DNA from: Glaciecola sp049650345
GTDB lineage: Bacteria; Pseudomonadota; Gammaproteobacteria; Enterobacterales; Alteromonadaceae
DNA: 64,000 bases
Reading direction: 5' to 3'
Assembly: GCA_049650345.1 (NCBI GenBank)
Contig: JBARZY010000123.1
Span: 49,185-113,184 of the forward strand
The translations under genes were made by a program, and so were the position numbers. Positions within the stretch are counted from its first letter, which is position 1. Every line of letters starts with the position of its first letter. The notes under the pieces are model-generated. The model searched no databases. It was not told where the DNA came from and worked only from the letters and a program-made list of their open reading frames with translations. Below, one piece after another: positions 54,980 to 63,924 of this stretch.

Positions 54980-56089
54980 TTAATCTGAATGTGTTAGCTC
55001 AAACAAATTTGCTTGTTTGCCATCACCCAAAATGAAGATTCGGCCTTCACTTGTTTGCGCAATATCTCTCATTCGGTATCCGCTTTTTGGGAACAACACA
55101 GTTTCGTCAGTAAATTGTAACTCGCCGTTGTGCTCCGTGACCGCCAAGGTATGCAGTTGTTGGTACTTTAGCGACGTAATGAGCAGTCGCTTCGAGAGTG
55201 TTGGTAAGCGTGTATTCGCGTAGTAAATCATACCTGATGGCGCAATTGACGGTGTCCAGTCTACTGCCGGCTGTTGCATCTTAGGATATTCAGTAAAGGG
55301 GGTAATTAACCCACCAATGTAGTCTTTGCCATTTGTAATAACTGGCCAGCCATAATTATTACCTAACTCAATAATATTAAGCTCATCGCCGCCGTCTGGG
55401 CCATGCTCATGCGAAAGCACTTGCCCGTTCGGCATCACAATTAGGCCCTGTGGGTTGCGATGCCCCTTTGATAATGTAATGATCTCGCCTTCAGGCGTAA
55501 TGTTGAGTATTTTTCCCAGTTGTGATGCATCGCGCTGAGCATCTTCTCTAAAATCAAAACCATCGCCCGTGCTCAGCAATAAATTACCGTTATTCATGAA
55601 TGCCATTCGCGCGCCGTAATGAACAGGCGTACTACGCATGTCTCGCTGTGCAAATATTGTTGTGACTAACGGCTTGTTTGCATTACGAATATCTATTTTA
55701 ACCACTTTTAATGCGTTTGCTGCACTAGTGCCATAAGAGTACGACGCATATATATGGCCGGTTTGCAGATAGTCAGGAGCAAAAGCAATATCAAGCAGTC
55801 CACCCTGCCCTTCATAAAATAAATCACTTAGCGGTAGTGGATACTTTTTTACCAGCTCCCCATTGAGTGTATACTTTTCGATAACGCCGGCTCTGCCAGA
55901 TATAAACACCTCGTCACTGGGCGACACAGCCACTGCCCATGAAGGCGAGAGATTTTCAATAATAGGCACTAGCTTCAACTCATTACCCTCAGCGTGAGTT
56001 GGTATAAATACGCTCCATACCAACACAACAGTAAAAATGACGTGTACGCCTAATCTATTTAGTTGTTGATGCCTGTGGTGTTTATGCAT
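54980..56089 (-). CDS. PQQ-dependent aldose sugar dehydrogenase (YliI/Asd-like)
   Basis: A periplasmic six-bladed propeller protein of the soluble glucose dehydrogenase family, 369 residues with a signal peptide to about residue 33 (PTHA). Family blocks: GQGGLLDIAFAPDY, LLSTGDGFDFRED, HRNPQGLIV, HEHGPDGGDELNII, GNNYGWPVI and APSGMIYY. The enzyme oxidises aldoses with PQQ. No PQQ biosynthesis gene lies in this window, so the cofactor may come from elsewhere in the genome or the medium. Transcribed alone. Confidence 0.88.
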   Translation of the reverse strand: MHKHHRHQQLNRLGVHVIFTVVLVWSVFIPTHAEGNELKLVPIIENLSPSWAVAVSPSDEVFISGRAGVIEKYTLNGELVKKYPLPLSDLFYEGQGGLLDIAFAPDYLQTGHIYASYSYGTSAANALKVVKIDIRNANKPLVTTIFAQRDMRSTPVHYGARMAFMNNGNLLLSTGDGFDFREDAQRDASQLGKILNITPEGEIITLSKGHRNPQGLIVMPNGQVLSHEHGPDGGDELNIIELGNNYGWPVITNGKDYIGGLITPFTEYPKMQQPAVDWTPSIAPSGMIYYANTRLPTLSKRLLITSLKYQQLHTLAVTEHNGELQFTDETVLFPKSGYRMRDIAQTSEGRIFILGDGKQANLFELTHSD

Positions 56090-56196
56090 CTTGCACTTGC
56101 TCCTATTATTATTATGCGTTTACTATTGATTACTATACTTCGTAATAATGACCATTCATTATCTTTTAACAACCATAACAAAGAAGTAAGCCCAAT

Positions 56197-56652
56197 ATGA
56201 ATAACAAACTCGCAATTTTAGTGCATTTTGTCTCTGCCAGTCTGGTCGCTATCGTTTGCGCATGTTTAATGCACACACAAGTTGTGCTGCATGAACTACG
56301 CAATATTGATGTGGCGCTTACGTTTCAAGATTACGTGTATATGTCGGTACAAGATTTGATTGGACTTATTCCTACTTATGGGAGTGTAGTTACTATTGGC
56401 TTAGGTTTAAGCTTTATATGCGTCGTCATAATACGTAAATTCCCGCCGTTTAATCATTTTTTTTGGTATCCCATAGCAGGTGCGAGTGCTATGTACGTCA
56501 TTATTCAAGCTATGCACCCTATTTTAGAAATCACGTTTTTAGCCAGTACACGCAGTACTACAGGTATTGTTTTACAGATGTTAGCGGGCGCAATTGGTGG
56601 CCTTGCCTTTGTGTATTTAAGGCAGCGTTATCACTTGTCAAACGCGGTATAG
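56197..56652 (+). CDS. Hypothetical four-helix membrane protein
   Basis: I do not recognise the family. The 151-residue protein has four hydrophobic segments (about residues 6-26, 58-80, 88-108, 122-142) with a loop VVLHELRNIDVALTFQDYVY between helices 1 and 2. The ATG is preceded by an AAGAAG stretch about 10 bases upstream. It lies between a divergent sugar dehydrogenase gene and fadD. No charged active-site pattern suggests catalysis. Confidence 0.65.
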   Translation: MNNKLAILVHFVSASLVAIVCACLMHTQVVLHELRNIDVALTFQDYVYMSVQDLIGLIPTYGSVVTIGLGLSFICVVIIRKFPPFNHFFWYPIAGASAMYVIIQAMHPILEITFLASTRSTTGIVLQMLAGAIGGLAFVYLRQRYHLSNAV

Positions 56653-56743
56653 TGATACCCGTATTACTTTGCTGAATAAGTGATTCATCAAAAATCTGAT
56701 GATCTTAATTTGTAAAATTGGTGTTAAATATGACATATTAATC

Positions 56744-56777
56744 AATTGTGCAGCGATTCAAGCTGCTTTACACAATT
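56744..56777 (+). repeat. Imperfect inverted repeat just upstream of fadD
   Basis: AATTGTG-CAGC (56744-56754) and GCTG-CTTTA-CACAATT (56762-56777) are complementary except for a bulge. It ends 17 bases before the fadD ATG, close to the AGGGA Shine-Dalgarno, so it could be an operator or an mRNA structure limiting translation. Confidence 0.4.
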
Positions 56778-56794
56778 TAGGGATTTGATCGCTT

Positions 56795-58366
56795 ATGTCT
56801 ACCTCATCACTTGTTCCAGCTAATATTCACAGTCTTGCCGATTATATCGAGTCAGTTTTCAACAAGTATGCCGACCGCCCTTGTTATAATGCCTTAGGAC
56901 AAACCCTTAGCTTTGCTGAAATAAACGAGTTGTCGGCTAAATTTGCCAATTACCTTATTCATCATACCGACTTGGTAGCAGGCGATCGCATTGCGATACA
57001 GTTACCTAATTTAATACAACATCCAATAGCTGTATATGGCGCACTGCGCGCTGGCTTGATTGTGGTTAACACCAACCCTTTGTATACCCCCACAGAAATG
57101 CAGCATCAGTTTAATGATTCAGGGGCAAAAGCATTAGTAATTTTAGAAGACTTCTTGCCAAAATATGAGGGTATAAAAGCACAGGTTGGCATAGAACACG
57201 TAATTATAACGGGCGCCACTCAATTACTTGATAACCAGGCTTTAAACAGCAGTGGCTATACATGTTACGCCAGTATTTTTGAACAAGTCACTGAAACCAC
57301 TATTCCTAAACGTGCCCCTACACAATTGAACGACGCTGCAATATTGCAATACACCGGTGGTACCACTGGGGTGTCTAAAGGGGCTGAACTGTCGCATTTA
57401 AATGTGTTAGCCAATAGTGTGCAAACACTCGACCGTTTGGGTGCGGCCTTTAAAGAAGGCGAAGAAATTGTGGTGTGTCCACTGCCGCTTTACCATATAT
57501 ATGCATTTACGGTATGTATGATGACCTTTTTTGCCAAAGGTGCGCTAGTGGTACTGGTACCTAACCCACGTGATATGGATGCATTTGTACAAACCATCAA
57601 ACCGCATAAATTTACTGCTTTTGCAGGCATCAATACGTTATTTATGGGCTTGTGCCAACATCCTGAATTTAAAACCTTAGATTTTAGCAGTTTAACGCTG
57701 ACCATATCGGGAGGTACGGCATTGACCACATCAGCAGCAGATTTATGGCAGCGTACCACTGGGTGTTCGGTAACCGAAGGGTATGGTTTGTCAGAAACCG
57801 CACCGGTGTTAGCCTTTAACATCCCACAAAAAGAAGTCGCCGGCACCGTGGGTTACGCATTACTCGAAACCGATATACAACTGCTGGACGAACATGACCA
57901 AGAGGTAGAAGACGGTAAAGAGGGACAAATTGCTGCCAAGGGTCCACAAGTGATGACCGGGTATTGGCAGCGCCCAGACGAAACCGCCAAAGTGATGACC
58001 GCAAATGGTTATTTCAAAACCGGTGATATAGGCGTTCGCACCCCTGAAAACTGCATTAAAATTGTAGATAGGCTCAAAGACTTAATAATTGTGTCGGGCT
58101 TTAATGTATACCCCAACGAAGTAGAAGATGTTCTAACAAAACATCCGAAAGTGTTAGAGGCGGCGGTGGTAGGTAAGCCTGACGAAAAAACCCAAGAACG
58201 GGTTTGTGCTTACTTTACCCTTAGCGAACCTGTTAGCGAAGAAGAACTTCAGGCACATTGTCGTGAATATTTAACTGGCTATAAAATACCTAAAGAATTT
58301 AACGCCATAAATGAGTTACCCAAATCGACAGTAGGCAAAATTCTACGCCGTGAATTACGTACTTAA
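56795..58366 (+). CDS. fadD: Long-chain fatty acid-CoA ligase (FadD-like)
   Basis: Adenylate-forming enzyme of 523 residues that activates fatty acids with ATP and CoA. Motifs: P-loop-like YTGGTTGVSKGAELSH, A5 region VTEGYGLSETAP, A7 FKTGDIG, FACS signature region RLKDLIIVSGFNVYPNEVEDV, and catalytic lysine in KSTVGKILRREL. E. coli FadD is 561 residues. The chain length preferred is unknown. It is followed after 23 bases by an SRPBCC gene in the same direction. Confidence 0.9.
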   Translation: MSTSSLVPANIHSLADYIESVFNKYADRPCYNALGQTLSFAEINELSAKFANYLIHHTDLVAGDRIAIQLPNLIQHPIAVYGALRAGLIVVNTNPLYTPTEMQHQFNDSGAKALVILEDFLPKYEGIKAQVGIEHVIITGATQLLDNQALNSSGYTCYASIFEQVTETTIPKRAPTQLNDAAILQYTGGTTGVSKGAELSHLNVLANSVQTLDRLGAAFKEGEEIVVCPLPLYHIYAFTVCMMTFFAKGALVVLVPNPRDMDAFVQTIKPHKFTAFAGINTLFMGLCQHPEFKTLDFSSLTLTISGGTALTTSAADLWQRTTGCSVTEGYGLSETAPVLAFNIPQKEVAGTVGYALLETDIQLLDEHDQEVEDGKEGQIAAKGPQVMTGYWQRPDETAKVMTANGYFKTGDIGVRTPENCIKIVDRLKDLIIVSGFNVYPNEVEDVLTKHPKVLEAAVVGKPDEKTQERVCAYFTLSEPVSEEELQAHCREYLTGYKIPKEFNAINELPKSTVGKILRRELRT

Positions 58367-58389
58367 TTAGCAATAAGGTAAACAAAACT

Positions 58390-58827
58390 ATGTTTAACAT
58401 TCGAGTTGAACGCACTATTAACAAACCCATAAAAGAGGTGTTTGATTATATTAGTGACCACGCTAATTATGCCCAGTTTAAAGGTGTAGACACTGCTCGG
58501 CTTGTGAAGGCTGGTGAGCAAGACGAAAATGGCTTAGGTGCGGTACGAGAGATGGTAGCAGCAGGTGCAACATTGCACGAGGCCATTGTAAGGTTCGAGC
58601 CTCCCTATATTTTGGGCTATAAAATAGTGTATTCAAAACCACTGCCCTACAAGCATTTATTGGGTGAAATAACCTTAAGCGAGACGCAAGAAGGCACAAA
58701 GGCAGTATGGGTGTCACAAGGTACGATTGATATACCATTGTTGGGTAAGTGGTATTTTGATAAGCAAATACAAAAGCACGGATCCCGGGCGTTCGGTAGT
58801 ATTTTAAAGTTTATTGATGCAGCTTAA
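58390..58827 (+). CDS. SRPBCC (START-like) family protein
   Basis: 145-residue protein with the helix-grip fold start typical of polyketide cyclase/START-like proteins: an N-terminal strand and NKPIKEVFDYISDHANYAQF. These proteins have a deep cavity for hydrophobic ligands. Cotranscription with fadD is likely (23-base gap), which would fit a lipid-related ligand, but this is inference. It converges with the nitroreductase gene. Confidence 0.8.
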   Translation: MFNIRVERTINKPIKEVFDYISDHANYAQFKGVDTARLVKAGEQDENGLGAVREMVAAGATLHEAIVRFEPPYILGYKIVYSKPLPYKHLLGEITLSETQEGTKAVWVSQGTIDIPLLGKWYFDKQIQKHGSRAFGSILKFIDAA

Positions 58828-58845
58828 CCTTGGGTAAGCTGCATC
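58816..58845. terminator. Hairpin between convergent SRPBCC and nitroreductase genes
   Basis: A perfect 11-bp stem, GATGCAGCTTA (58816-58826) with TAAGCTGCATC (58835-58845), loop of 8 bases. It includes the last codons of the SRPBCC gene. No T run on either side, so termination is plausible mainly from position. Confidence 0.5.
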
Positions 58846-58854
58846 TACTCGCCA

Positions 58855-59526
58855 TTAAAAACCGTGATATTCTACAAATTCGCTGTTGTCAGCACGAACT
58901 GAGCGCACGTCATTAGCCGCAAAGTTAGGGTCTGGATAGCCCATCGCGATACAAATCATTATTGCTTCATTGTCGGGTATATTCGCGTACTTATGCACCA
59001 CATCAGATTGCATAATGCCCTGACCGTTGATCACGCAACCCAAACCTAAATCCCAGGCTGCTAACACAATCCCATACGCTAACGAACCTAAACTAAACTG
59101 AGTGATCCCCGCCGGTTCAAGCTCTTTGTTATAGGTAAGTACCAGCGAGACGGGCGCGTCAAATTGCCTAAAACCGCGCATCATCCAATCCATTCGCCTC
59201 TCTTTATCTTCTCGCTCTATACCCATCGCTTCAAATAATTGAATGGCAACATCAATTTGACGTTGTCGATGGGTGCCTTGGTAGTCTTCTTTATAAGGAA
59301 AATCGCGAACATGGGGTTTTCCGGCAAGGGTGTCTTCAGTATTTCCTTTGCGAATTTTGTTAAGTACCTCGCCAGCAACAGCGTGTATTTTCCACGTTTG
59401 GGTATTGTAAGAAGACGGTGCCCACTTTGCTGCATTGATCACTTTCTCAACTAGGTCTTTACTTACTGCTTGCTTAGTAAACCCACGAATGCTTTTTCTG
59501 GAAGCAGCAAACTCAGCAAAATTCAT
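58855..59526 (-). CDS. Nitroreductase family flavoprotein
   Basis: FMN-dependent NAD(P)H oxidoreductase, 223 residues. The N-terminal SRKSIRGFTKQ and KWAPSSYNTQTWKIHAV blocks bind FMN phosphate; GLGCVINGQGIMQSD and MICIAMGYPDPNF are also typical. Physiological substrate unknown; family members reduce nitroaromatics, quinones or flavins. Start ATG 59526, with AGGC upstream. Divergent from a diguanylate cyclase gene. Confidence 0.88.
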   Translation of the reverse strand: MNFAEFAASRKSIRGFTKQAVSKDLVEKVINAAKWAPSSYNTQTWKIHAVAGEVLNKIRKGNTEDTLAGKPHVRDFPYKEDYQGTHRQRQIDVAIQLFEAMGIEREDKERRMDWMMRGFRQFDAPVSLVLTYNKELEPAGITQFSLGSLAYGIVLAAWDLGLGCVINGQGIMQSDVVHKYANIPDNEAIMICIAMGYPDPNFAANDVRSVRADNSEFVEYHGF

Positions 59527-59626
59527 ATTAGCCTCATATTTGTTATTAGTATGTTAATAACTAAGAATAGCGACCATGATAAAGGCTTGCAATCACTTAA
59601 CTAAATAGGCGCTTATATATAGGTTT

Positions 59627-59693
59627 GATACATGTATACAACAATAATCCAGCTTGTTTTTTAATACTTTTTGCTATATTACCGATACATGTA
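59627..59693. repeat. Two GATACATGTA direct repeats upstream of the diguanylate cyclase gene
   Basis: GATACATGTA occurs at 59627-59636 and 59684-59693, 57 bases apart, each with the TACATGTA palindrome. They lie in the nitroreductase/cyclase intergenic DNA, 35 bases or more before the cyclase ATG. They may be binding sites for one regulator acting on either gene; no known factor is assigned. Confidence 0.4.
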
Positions 59694-59727
59694 CTTAATA
59701 TAACCAAAGTAGCTAAGGTTAAAGTGA

Positions 59728-61854
59728 ATGAGTCAAGCGCCCGCTTTATCAAATAATCAAAAAGACTGGCTGCTTTGCGCTTGCTTAAGTATGCTAGCGC
59801 TTGCCACAAATTTGTTTGGCGAAATTCCTATTTATGGCTCAATCGCAATTTATGTGGGCAGTATCTTCCCGCTCTTTGCTATTCTTGTTTTACCGCTGAA
59901 ATTAAGCCTTATTGTGCTGGCAGCCAGCCAAGTCGGTTTCTTCATGCAAGTCAGTTCTGCTGTGTTTGTTTTTTTACAAGTAGCGGAGTTTGCGTTTATC
60001 GCGGCTTTTGTCTGTTTTAGACAGCGGTTTTTGTTTGCTGTATTTTTATTTTGGATTGTGATTGGCTTCCCGGCCACCTTTATACTGCAATATAGCTACG
60101 ATTTTAATGCCCTAAATGCATTGTTTTTATCCACTACCATAGCGTTAAATGGCTTAGTATGCGGTATTACCGCTTTACTTACGTACTGGTTTGTCCCTTC
60201 ATCTAATCAGTTTAAACGGTTTATTCAAACCTCACCGAAATTCGCAAATGTGGTGTTCGAGCTATGCATTGTAAGTGTAGTATTACCCACTATTTTAGTG
60301 ACCTTGGTCTTTACATGGCGGTCAACAACCGAAACAGAGTCCAAAATGAGTGCTGAACTTGAGGGCGCGGCCAAACAATTTGAAGCAATGGTCACCACCA
60401 CTATTGAGCGCAACATCTATTCATTAACCTACGCGGTGAAAGCACTTGATACAGCAAGAAGTGAGGGGAAAGTTCAAGATCTACTGAATCATGTCGCCAA
60501 TGCTAATATTGATATTGAAAGCATGTTAATTACCGATCGCAACGCTAATGTGCAAGCGGTTGGTCCTGAAACCTATGCAACGCTATTTTCCGGTATGGGC
60601 AATTTAAATATTCAACACCGCGAGTATTTCACTAACACCAAGCAATACAATCAACCCATGGTATCAAAGTTGCTCAGAGGGCAAGGCTTGGGTAATTTAA
60701 ACATTGTGTCATTAACCGCTCCCATTCAAAACAACGGCCAGTTTGATGGCTTAATTCAAGCTGCCATTCGCTTAGAGCGTTTAATAGATTCTCGCGCGCT
60801 CACCGCAGTTGAAAGCAGCGGTAATCAGATTGTGATCACCGACAAAGAGGGAGCCGTTATATATGCCTCTCACTTACTGGCACAACCTATCAGGAGTCAA
60901 TTTGATATTGAGTATGGGCAACATATTTTTATCAAGTCAGCACCACTCTTATCAATCAATGACGTATCTTATATATATCGCAATCGAATTAGTCCATACG
61001 GTTGGACAATTTATGTAATGGCCCCCCCTAATAAAGTATTTGCCAGTATTTTGGATTATTCCGTTTATATTGGTATTACTATTCTGCTGTCTTTTTTGTT
61101 GATTACCTTGTTGGCTGCGCGTTTAGCCCACAAAATCACAACGCCCTTGGTAAATTTAGAGAGCTATATTAACGGGCAAGAAAACGAAGAAAAACTGCTT
61201 GCCGACGCAATCATTAGCCGCGAAATAAAAGCTGTGGCGAAAAGTTTAGTTACAGCACGGAAAGTAGACCTTCACTTTCAGTCTGAACTACAACAACAAG
61301 TAGAAGAAAAAACCAAAAAACTGAATGTATTAAATGAAAAGTTACTTGAAACATCAAGAAGAGATGCGCTAACAGGCTTATATAATAGGGGCGCGTTTGA
61401 TACGCTAGCAGAGAACACCTTCCAAACCTGTGTACGCAATAAAATACCGTTCACCATGGTGTTAATAGATATCGATTTATTCAAGAACATAAACGACACA
61501 CATGGTCACTTTGTGGGTGACAAATGCATACAACATTTAGCAGACGTACTACAAACCCACATCAAACGCGACAGTGATTTAGTTGCCCGATTTGGTGGTG
61601 AAGAATTTATTTTATTATTAAGTGGCGATAAATATAGTGAACATTTAAGTTTTGTCGCGAAGATAAAAGAAGAAATTGCAAACAACAATATTGTGGTTCA
61701 AGGCAACGTAATTTCAATGACGCTAAGCGCTGGGGTGGTATCCGTTAGGCATGATTTTACAATGGGGTTGAATGATCTATTTAAACTTACCGACGACAAA
61801 CTATATGAAAGTAAACACGGTGGTAGAAACAAAATAACCAGTATAGAAGTGTAA
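59728..61854 (+). CDS. Membrane diguanylate cyclase with periplasmic Cache domain
   Basis: 708 residues. The N-terminus has about five hydrophobic helices (residues 14-175) that I cannot match to a named MASE domain, then a helix (about 180-202), a periplasmic dCache-like sensor (about 205-445), another helix (450-475), a HAMP-like linker and coiled coil, and a GGDEF domain. The active loop is GGEEF at 623-627. The product-inhibition site RxxD is present (R614, D617), so c-di-GMP synthesis with feedback control is expected. The input signal is unknown. Confidence 0.9.
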   Translation: MSQAPALSNNQKDWLLCACLSMLALATNLFGEIPIYGSIAIYVGSIFPLFAILVLPLKLSLIVLAASQVGFFMQVSSAVFVFLQVAEFAFIAAFVCFRQRFLFAVFLFWIVIGFPATFILQYSYDFNALNALFLSTTIALNGLVCGITALLTYWFVPSSNQFKRFIQTSPKFANVVFELCIVSVVLPTILVTLVFTWRSTTETESKMSAELEGAAKQFEAMVTTTIERNIYSLTYAVKALDTARSEGKVQDLLNHVANANIDIESMLITDRNANVQAVGPETYATLFSGMGNLNIQHREYFTNTKQYNQPMVSKLLRGQGLGNLNIVSLTAPIQNNGQFDGLIQAAIRLERLIDSRALTAVESSGNQIVITDKEGAVIYASHLLAQPIRSQFDIEYGQHIFIKSAPLLSINDVSYIYRNRISPYGWTIYVMAPPNKVFASILDYSVYIGITILLSFLLITLLAARLAHKITTPLVNLESYINGQENEEKLLADAIISREIKAVAKSLVTARKVDLHFQSELQQQVEEKTKKLNVLNEKLLETSRRDALTGLYNRGAFDTLAENTFQTCVRNKIPFTMVLIDIDLFKNINDTHGHFVGDKCIQHLADVLQTHIKRDSDLVARFGGEEFILLLSGDKYSEHLSFVAKIKEEIANNNIVVQGNVISMTLSAGVVSVRHDFTMGLNDLFKLTDDKLYESKHGGRNKITSIEV

Positions 61855-61988
61855 CTTTAACAAGCACTCCGCTTTATTCATTACACGCTTTACTGCTAAA
61901 CATAAAATCGCCATTTACCACTATATAAAATACCACCAAGCCGCTACACTATAAGGCTAATAATTTTAGCTACTTAGGCAACCTCCAG

Positions 61989-62933
61989 ATGCAGCACGAC
62001 CTTAGCTTTTTTGATTTTGCAGTATCGGTGATTGGCCCGGTTATGCTAATGATTGCATTTGGCTATGGGCTATACAAACACGGCACGTTTAACGATGAAT
62101 TTGTAGAGCGTGCCTCGCGTCTTGTGTTTAATTTTGCCCTTCCCGCACTGTTATTTTCTACCATTAGTAGTAGTTCGGTAATTACATTAAGCGACCCTAA
62201 GGTTATATCAATAGGCATAATTGGCACCTTGTTGGTATTCGCCCTGTTGTTGCTATTTGCCCCTATCTTAATCACCCACAAAAACGATCGGGGGGTGGTC
62301 ATTCAAGGGGCTTTTCGTTCAAACATGGGGATCATTGGCCTAGCATATTGCGCAAACGCATACGGCAGTGAGGGCCTAGCATATGGTTCAGTTTATCTGG
62401 GAGGGCTTACCATTGTGTATAACGTGCTCTCTGTCGCCATACTCAATGTGTATCAGAACGCCACCACATCATGGACAAAAATAGGCAAAGATATACTCAC
62501 CAACCCTATTATCATTTCTATTGTTTTGGGGCTAGTTGTTTCAGCTTATCAAATTACACTGCCTACCATTGCAACAAATAGTATCGCCTATTTTGCACAA
62601 CTTACCTTGCCTTTAGCGTTATTATGTACCGGTGCAGCATTGCGCTTTTCGTCCATGCGCTCAAATGGGCTACCGGCGTTTGTGAGCATAGTCACGAAAT
62701 GTTTGATATATCCTGCTGTGGTGGTTGGCATAGCGTTGTGGTTTGAGCTAACAGGCATGCCCTTAATGATAGTATATTTAATGGCAATTTGCCCTACAGC
62801 AGCAGCGAGCTACATTATGGTCAGAAAAATTGGTGGGAATCATGAACTAGCGGCCCAAATCATTGCCATTAGTACGGTGCTTTCTGTACCATTTACCTTA
62901 CTGGGATATGCGCTGATTACACACTATGTTTAA
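61989..62933 (+). CDS. AEC family (auxin efflux carrier-like) transporter
   Basis: 314-residue permease with about ten hydrophobic helices in two halves. N-terminal VIGPVMLMIAFGYGLYKHG, and FNFALPALLFSTIS and NPIIISIVLGLVVS match the family; CPTAAASYIMVRKIGG near the end is typical. Bacterial members export or import organic acids such as malate; the substrate here is unknown. Its stop lies 3 bases from that of the convergent GNAT gene. Confidence 0.88.
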   Translation: MQHDLSFFDFAVSVIGPVMLMIAFGYGLYKHGTFNDEFVERASRLVFNFALPALLFSTISSSSVITLSDPKVISIGIIGTLLVFALLLLFAPILITHKNDRGVVIQGAFRSNMGIIGLAYCANAYGSEGLAYGSVYLGGLTIVYNVLSVAILNVYQNATTSWTKIGKDILTNPIIISIVLGLVVSAYQITLPTIATNSIAYFAQLTLPLALLCTGAALRFSSMRSNGLPAFVSIVTKCLIYPAVVVGIALWFELTGMPLMIVYLMAICPTAAASYIMVRKIGGNHELAAQIIAISTVLSVPFTLLGYALITHYV

Positions 62934-62936
62934 TGC

Positions 62937-63494
62937 TCACACTGACTTGCAAAACAGCGCAAAGGTTTCGGGTTCACTCGGTATCTTAAGCGGCTCATCC
63001 AACAATCTAAAACCTAATTTTTTTAACAACGACTGGCTCTTAGTATTTTGATGTTTAGCTGAAGCATAAACACGATCGCTTTTAGTAAGGGTATGTATGT
63101 TGCTTAGCACAAGTTCAGCTGCATCGTAGGCATAGCCATTGCGCCAATGGACTTTGCTCACCGCAAATCCTAGGTCGGGTGCATCCAAATAACTGCGCTG
63201 TAAGAGGCCACACAAGCCAATAGGTTCGTGAGTGAAACGATCCATTATGATATACATACCAAAACCATGAGTTTTATAAGTACGTAGTGGGCCTTGCTTG
63301 AGAAACCGTTCAGCATCGTGAACATTATGGATATTGCGGTCTCCAATATACTCCAGCCAACCGGGTTCATTTGTAAGCACTTGGATAAATGGCGCATCAT
63401 CTAATACTAGCTTTCGTAAATAAATTCGCGCGTTATATGCAAACCAATATTTCGATTCAGTACGCTTGAAAAGTGCATTCATAAAATTAGTCAC
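62937..63494 (-). CDS. GNAT-family acetyltransferase (RimJ/RimL-like)
   Basis: 185-residue N-acetyltransferase. The N-terminal strand and helix (RIYLRKLVLDDAPFIQVLTN), EYIGDRNIHNVHDAERFL, the IGLCGLLQRSYLDAPDLGFA core and C-terminal ASAKHQNTKSQSLLKKLGF (acetyl-CoA loop to helix) follow the RimJ-like pattern. The substrate is unknown. The start may be GTG 63494 or ATG 63482; neither has a good Shine-Dalgarno. Confidence 0.85.
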   Translation of the reverse strand: MTNFMNALFKRTESKYWFAYNARIYLRKLVLDDAPFIQVLTNEPGWLEYIGDRNIHNVHDAERFLKQGPLRTYKTHGFGMYIIMDRFTHEPIGLCGLLQRSYLDAPDLGFAVSKVHWRNGYAYDAAELVLSNIHTLTKSDRVYASAKHQNTKSQSLLKKLGFRLLDEPLKIPSEPETFALFCKSV

Positions 63495-63517
63495 TATTGA
63501 TTCTGAGACTTAACCAC

Positions 63518-63748
63518 TTACGACAGGTCGTACTTATCACGATGATTTCTTTTACCATCTTGTAATGGTGCTAAAAACAAATAAAACACCCAAGCAAACC
63601 AAAAGAACAACATGAGTATTAACCACGCAAGCTTTTCGCCACCACGGGTTTTACTTGACGTGCCTATAACAATGAATGGAATAATCCAAACAATAAACCC
63701 AATCAAGCCGAAAAATACACCGAAGATACTGCTAAATAACCATTCCAT
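63518..63748 (-). CDS. Small hypothetical two-helix membrane protein
   Basis: 76 residues from ATG 63748 (AAGGTGG seven bases upstream; a longer frame starting at 63793 lacks this support). Two hydrophobic segments (about residues 5-28 and 38-60) flank a short GTSSKTRGGEKLAW loop; the C-terminus is charged (GKRNHRDKYD). It resembles small phospholipase D nuclease N-terminal-type membrane proteins in layout, but I do not claim that family. Upstream of the GNAT gene in the same direction. Confidence 0.6.
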   Translation of the reverse strand: MEWLFSSIFGVFFGLIGFIVWIIPFIVIGTSSKTRGGEKLAWLILMLFFWFAWVFYLFLAPLQDGKRNHRDKYDLS

Positions 63749-63874
63749 AGTTGCCACCTTTGTTGAATGATGAAGGACACTATAGCTCAGCATAATCTAT
63801 TGTGTATATGTGTAGCGACAATAAAATTGTAAGTGCTAGGCTTGAAATGTAAGTGCTTGTAACAAAAACAGGCA

Positions 63875-63901
63875 TAAAAAAAGCCGCTCATTGAGCGGCT
63901 T
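63875..63901 (-). terminator. Terminator of tuf
   Basis: AGCCGCTCA (63882-63890) pairs with TGAGCGGCT (63892-63900); on the minus strand a run of seven T follows (complement of 63875-63881). It is 24 bases past the tuf stop codon. Confidence 0.9.
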
Positions 63902-63924
63902 TTAAATGTGTTGCTTGAATCTTA

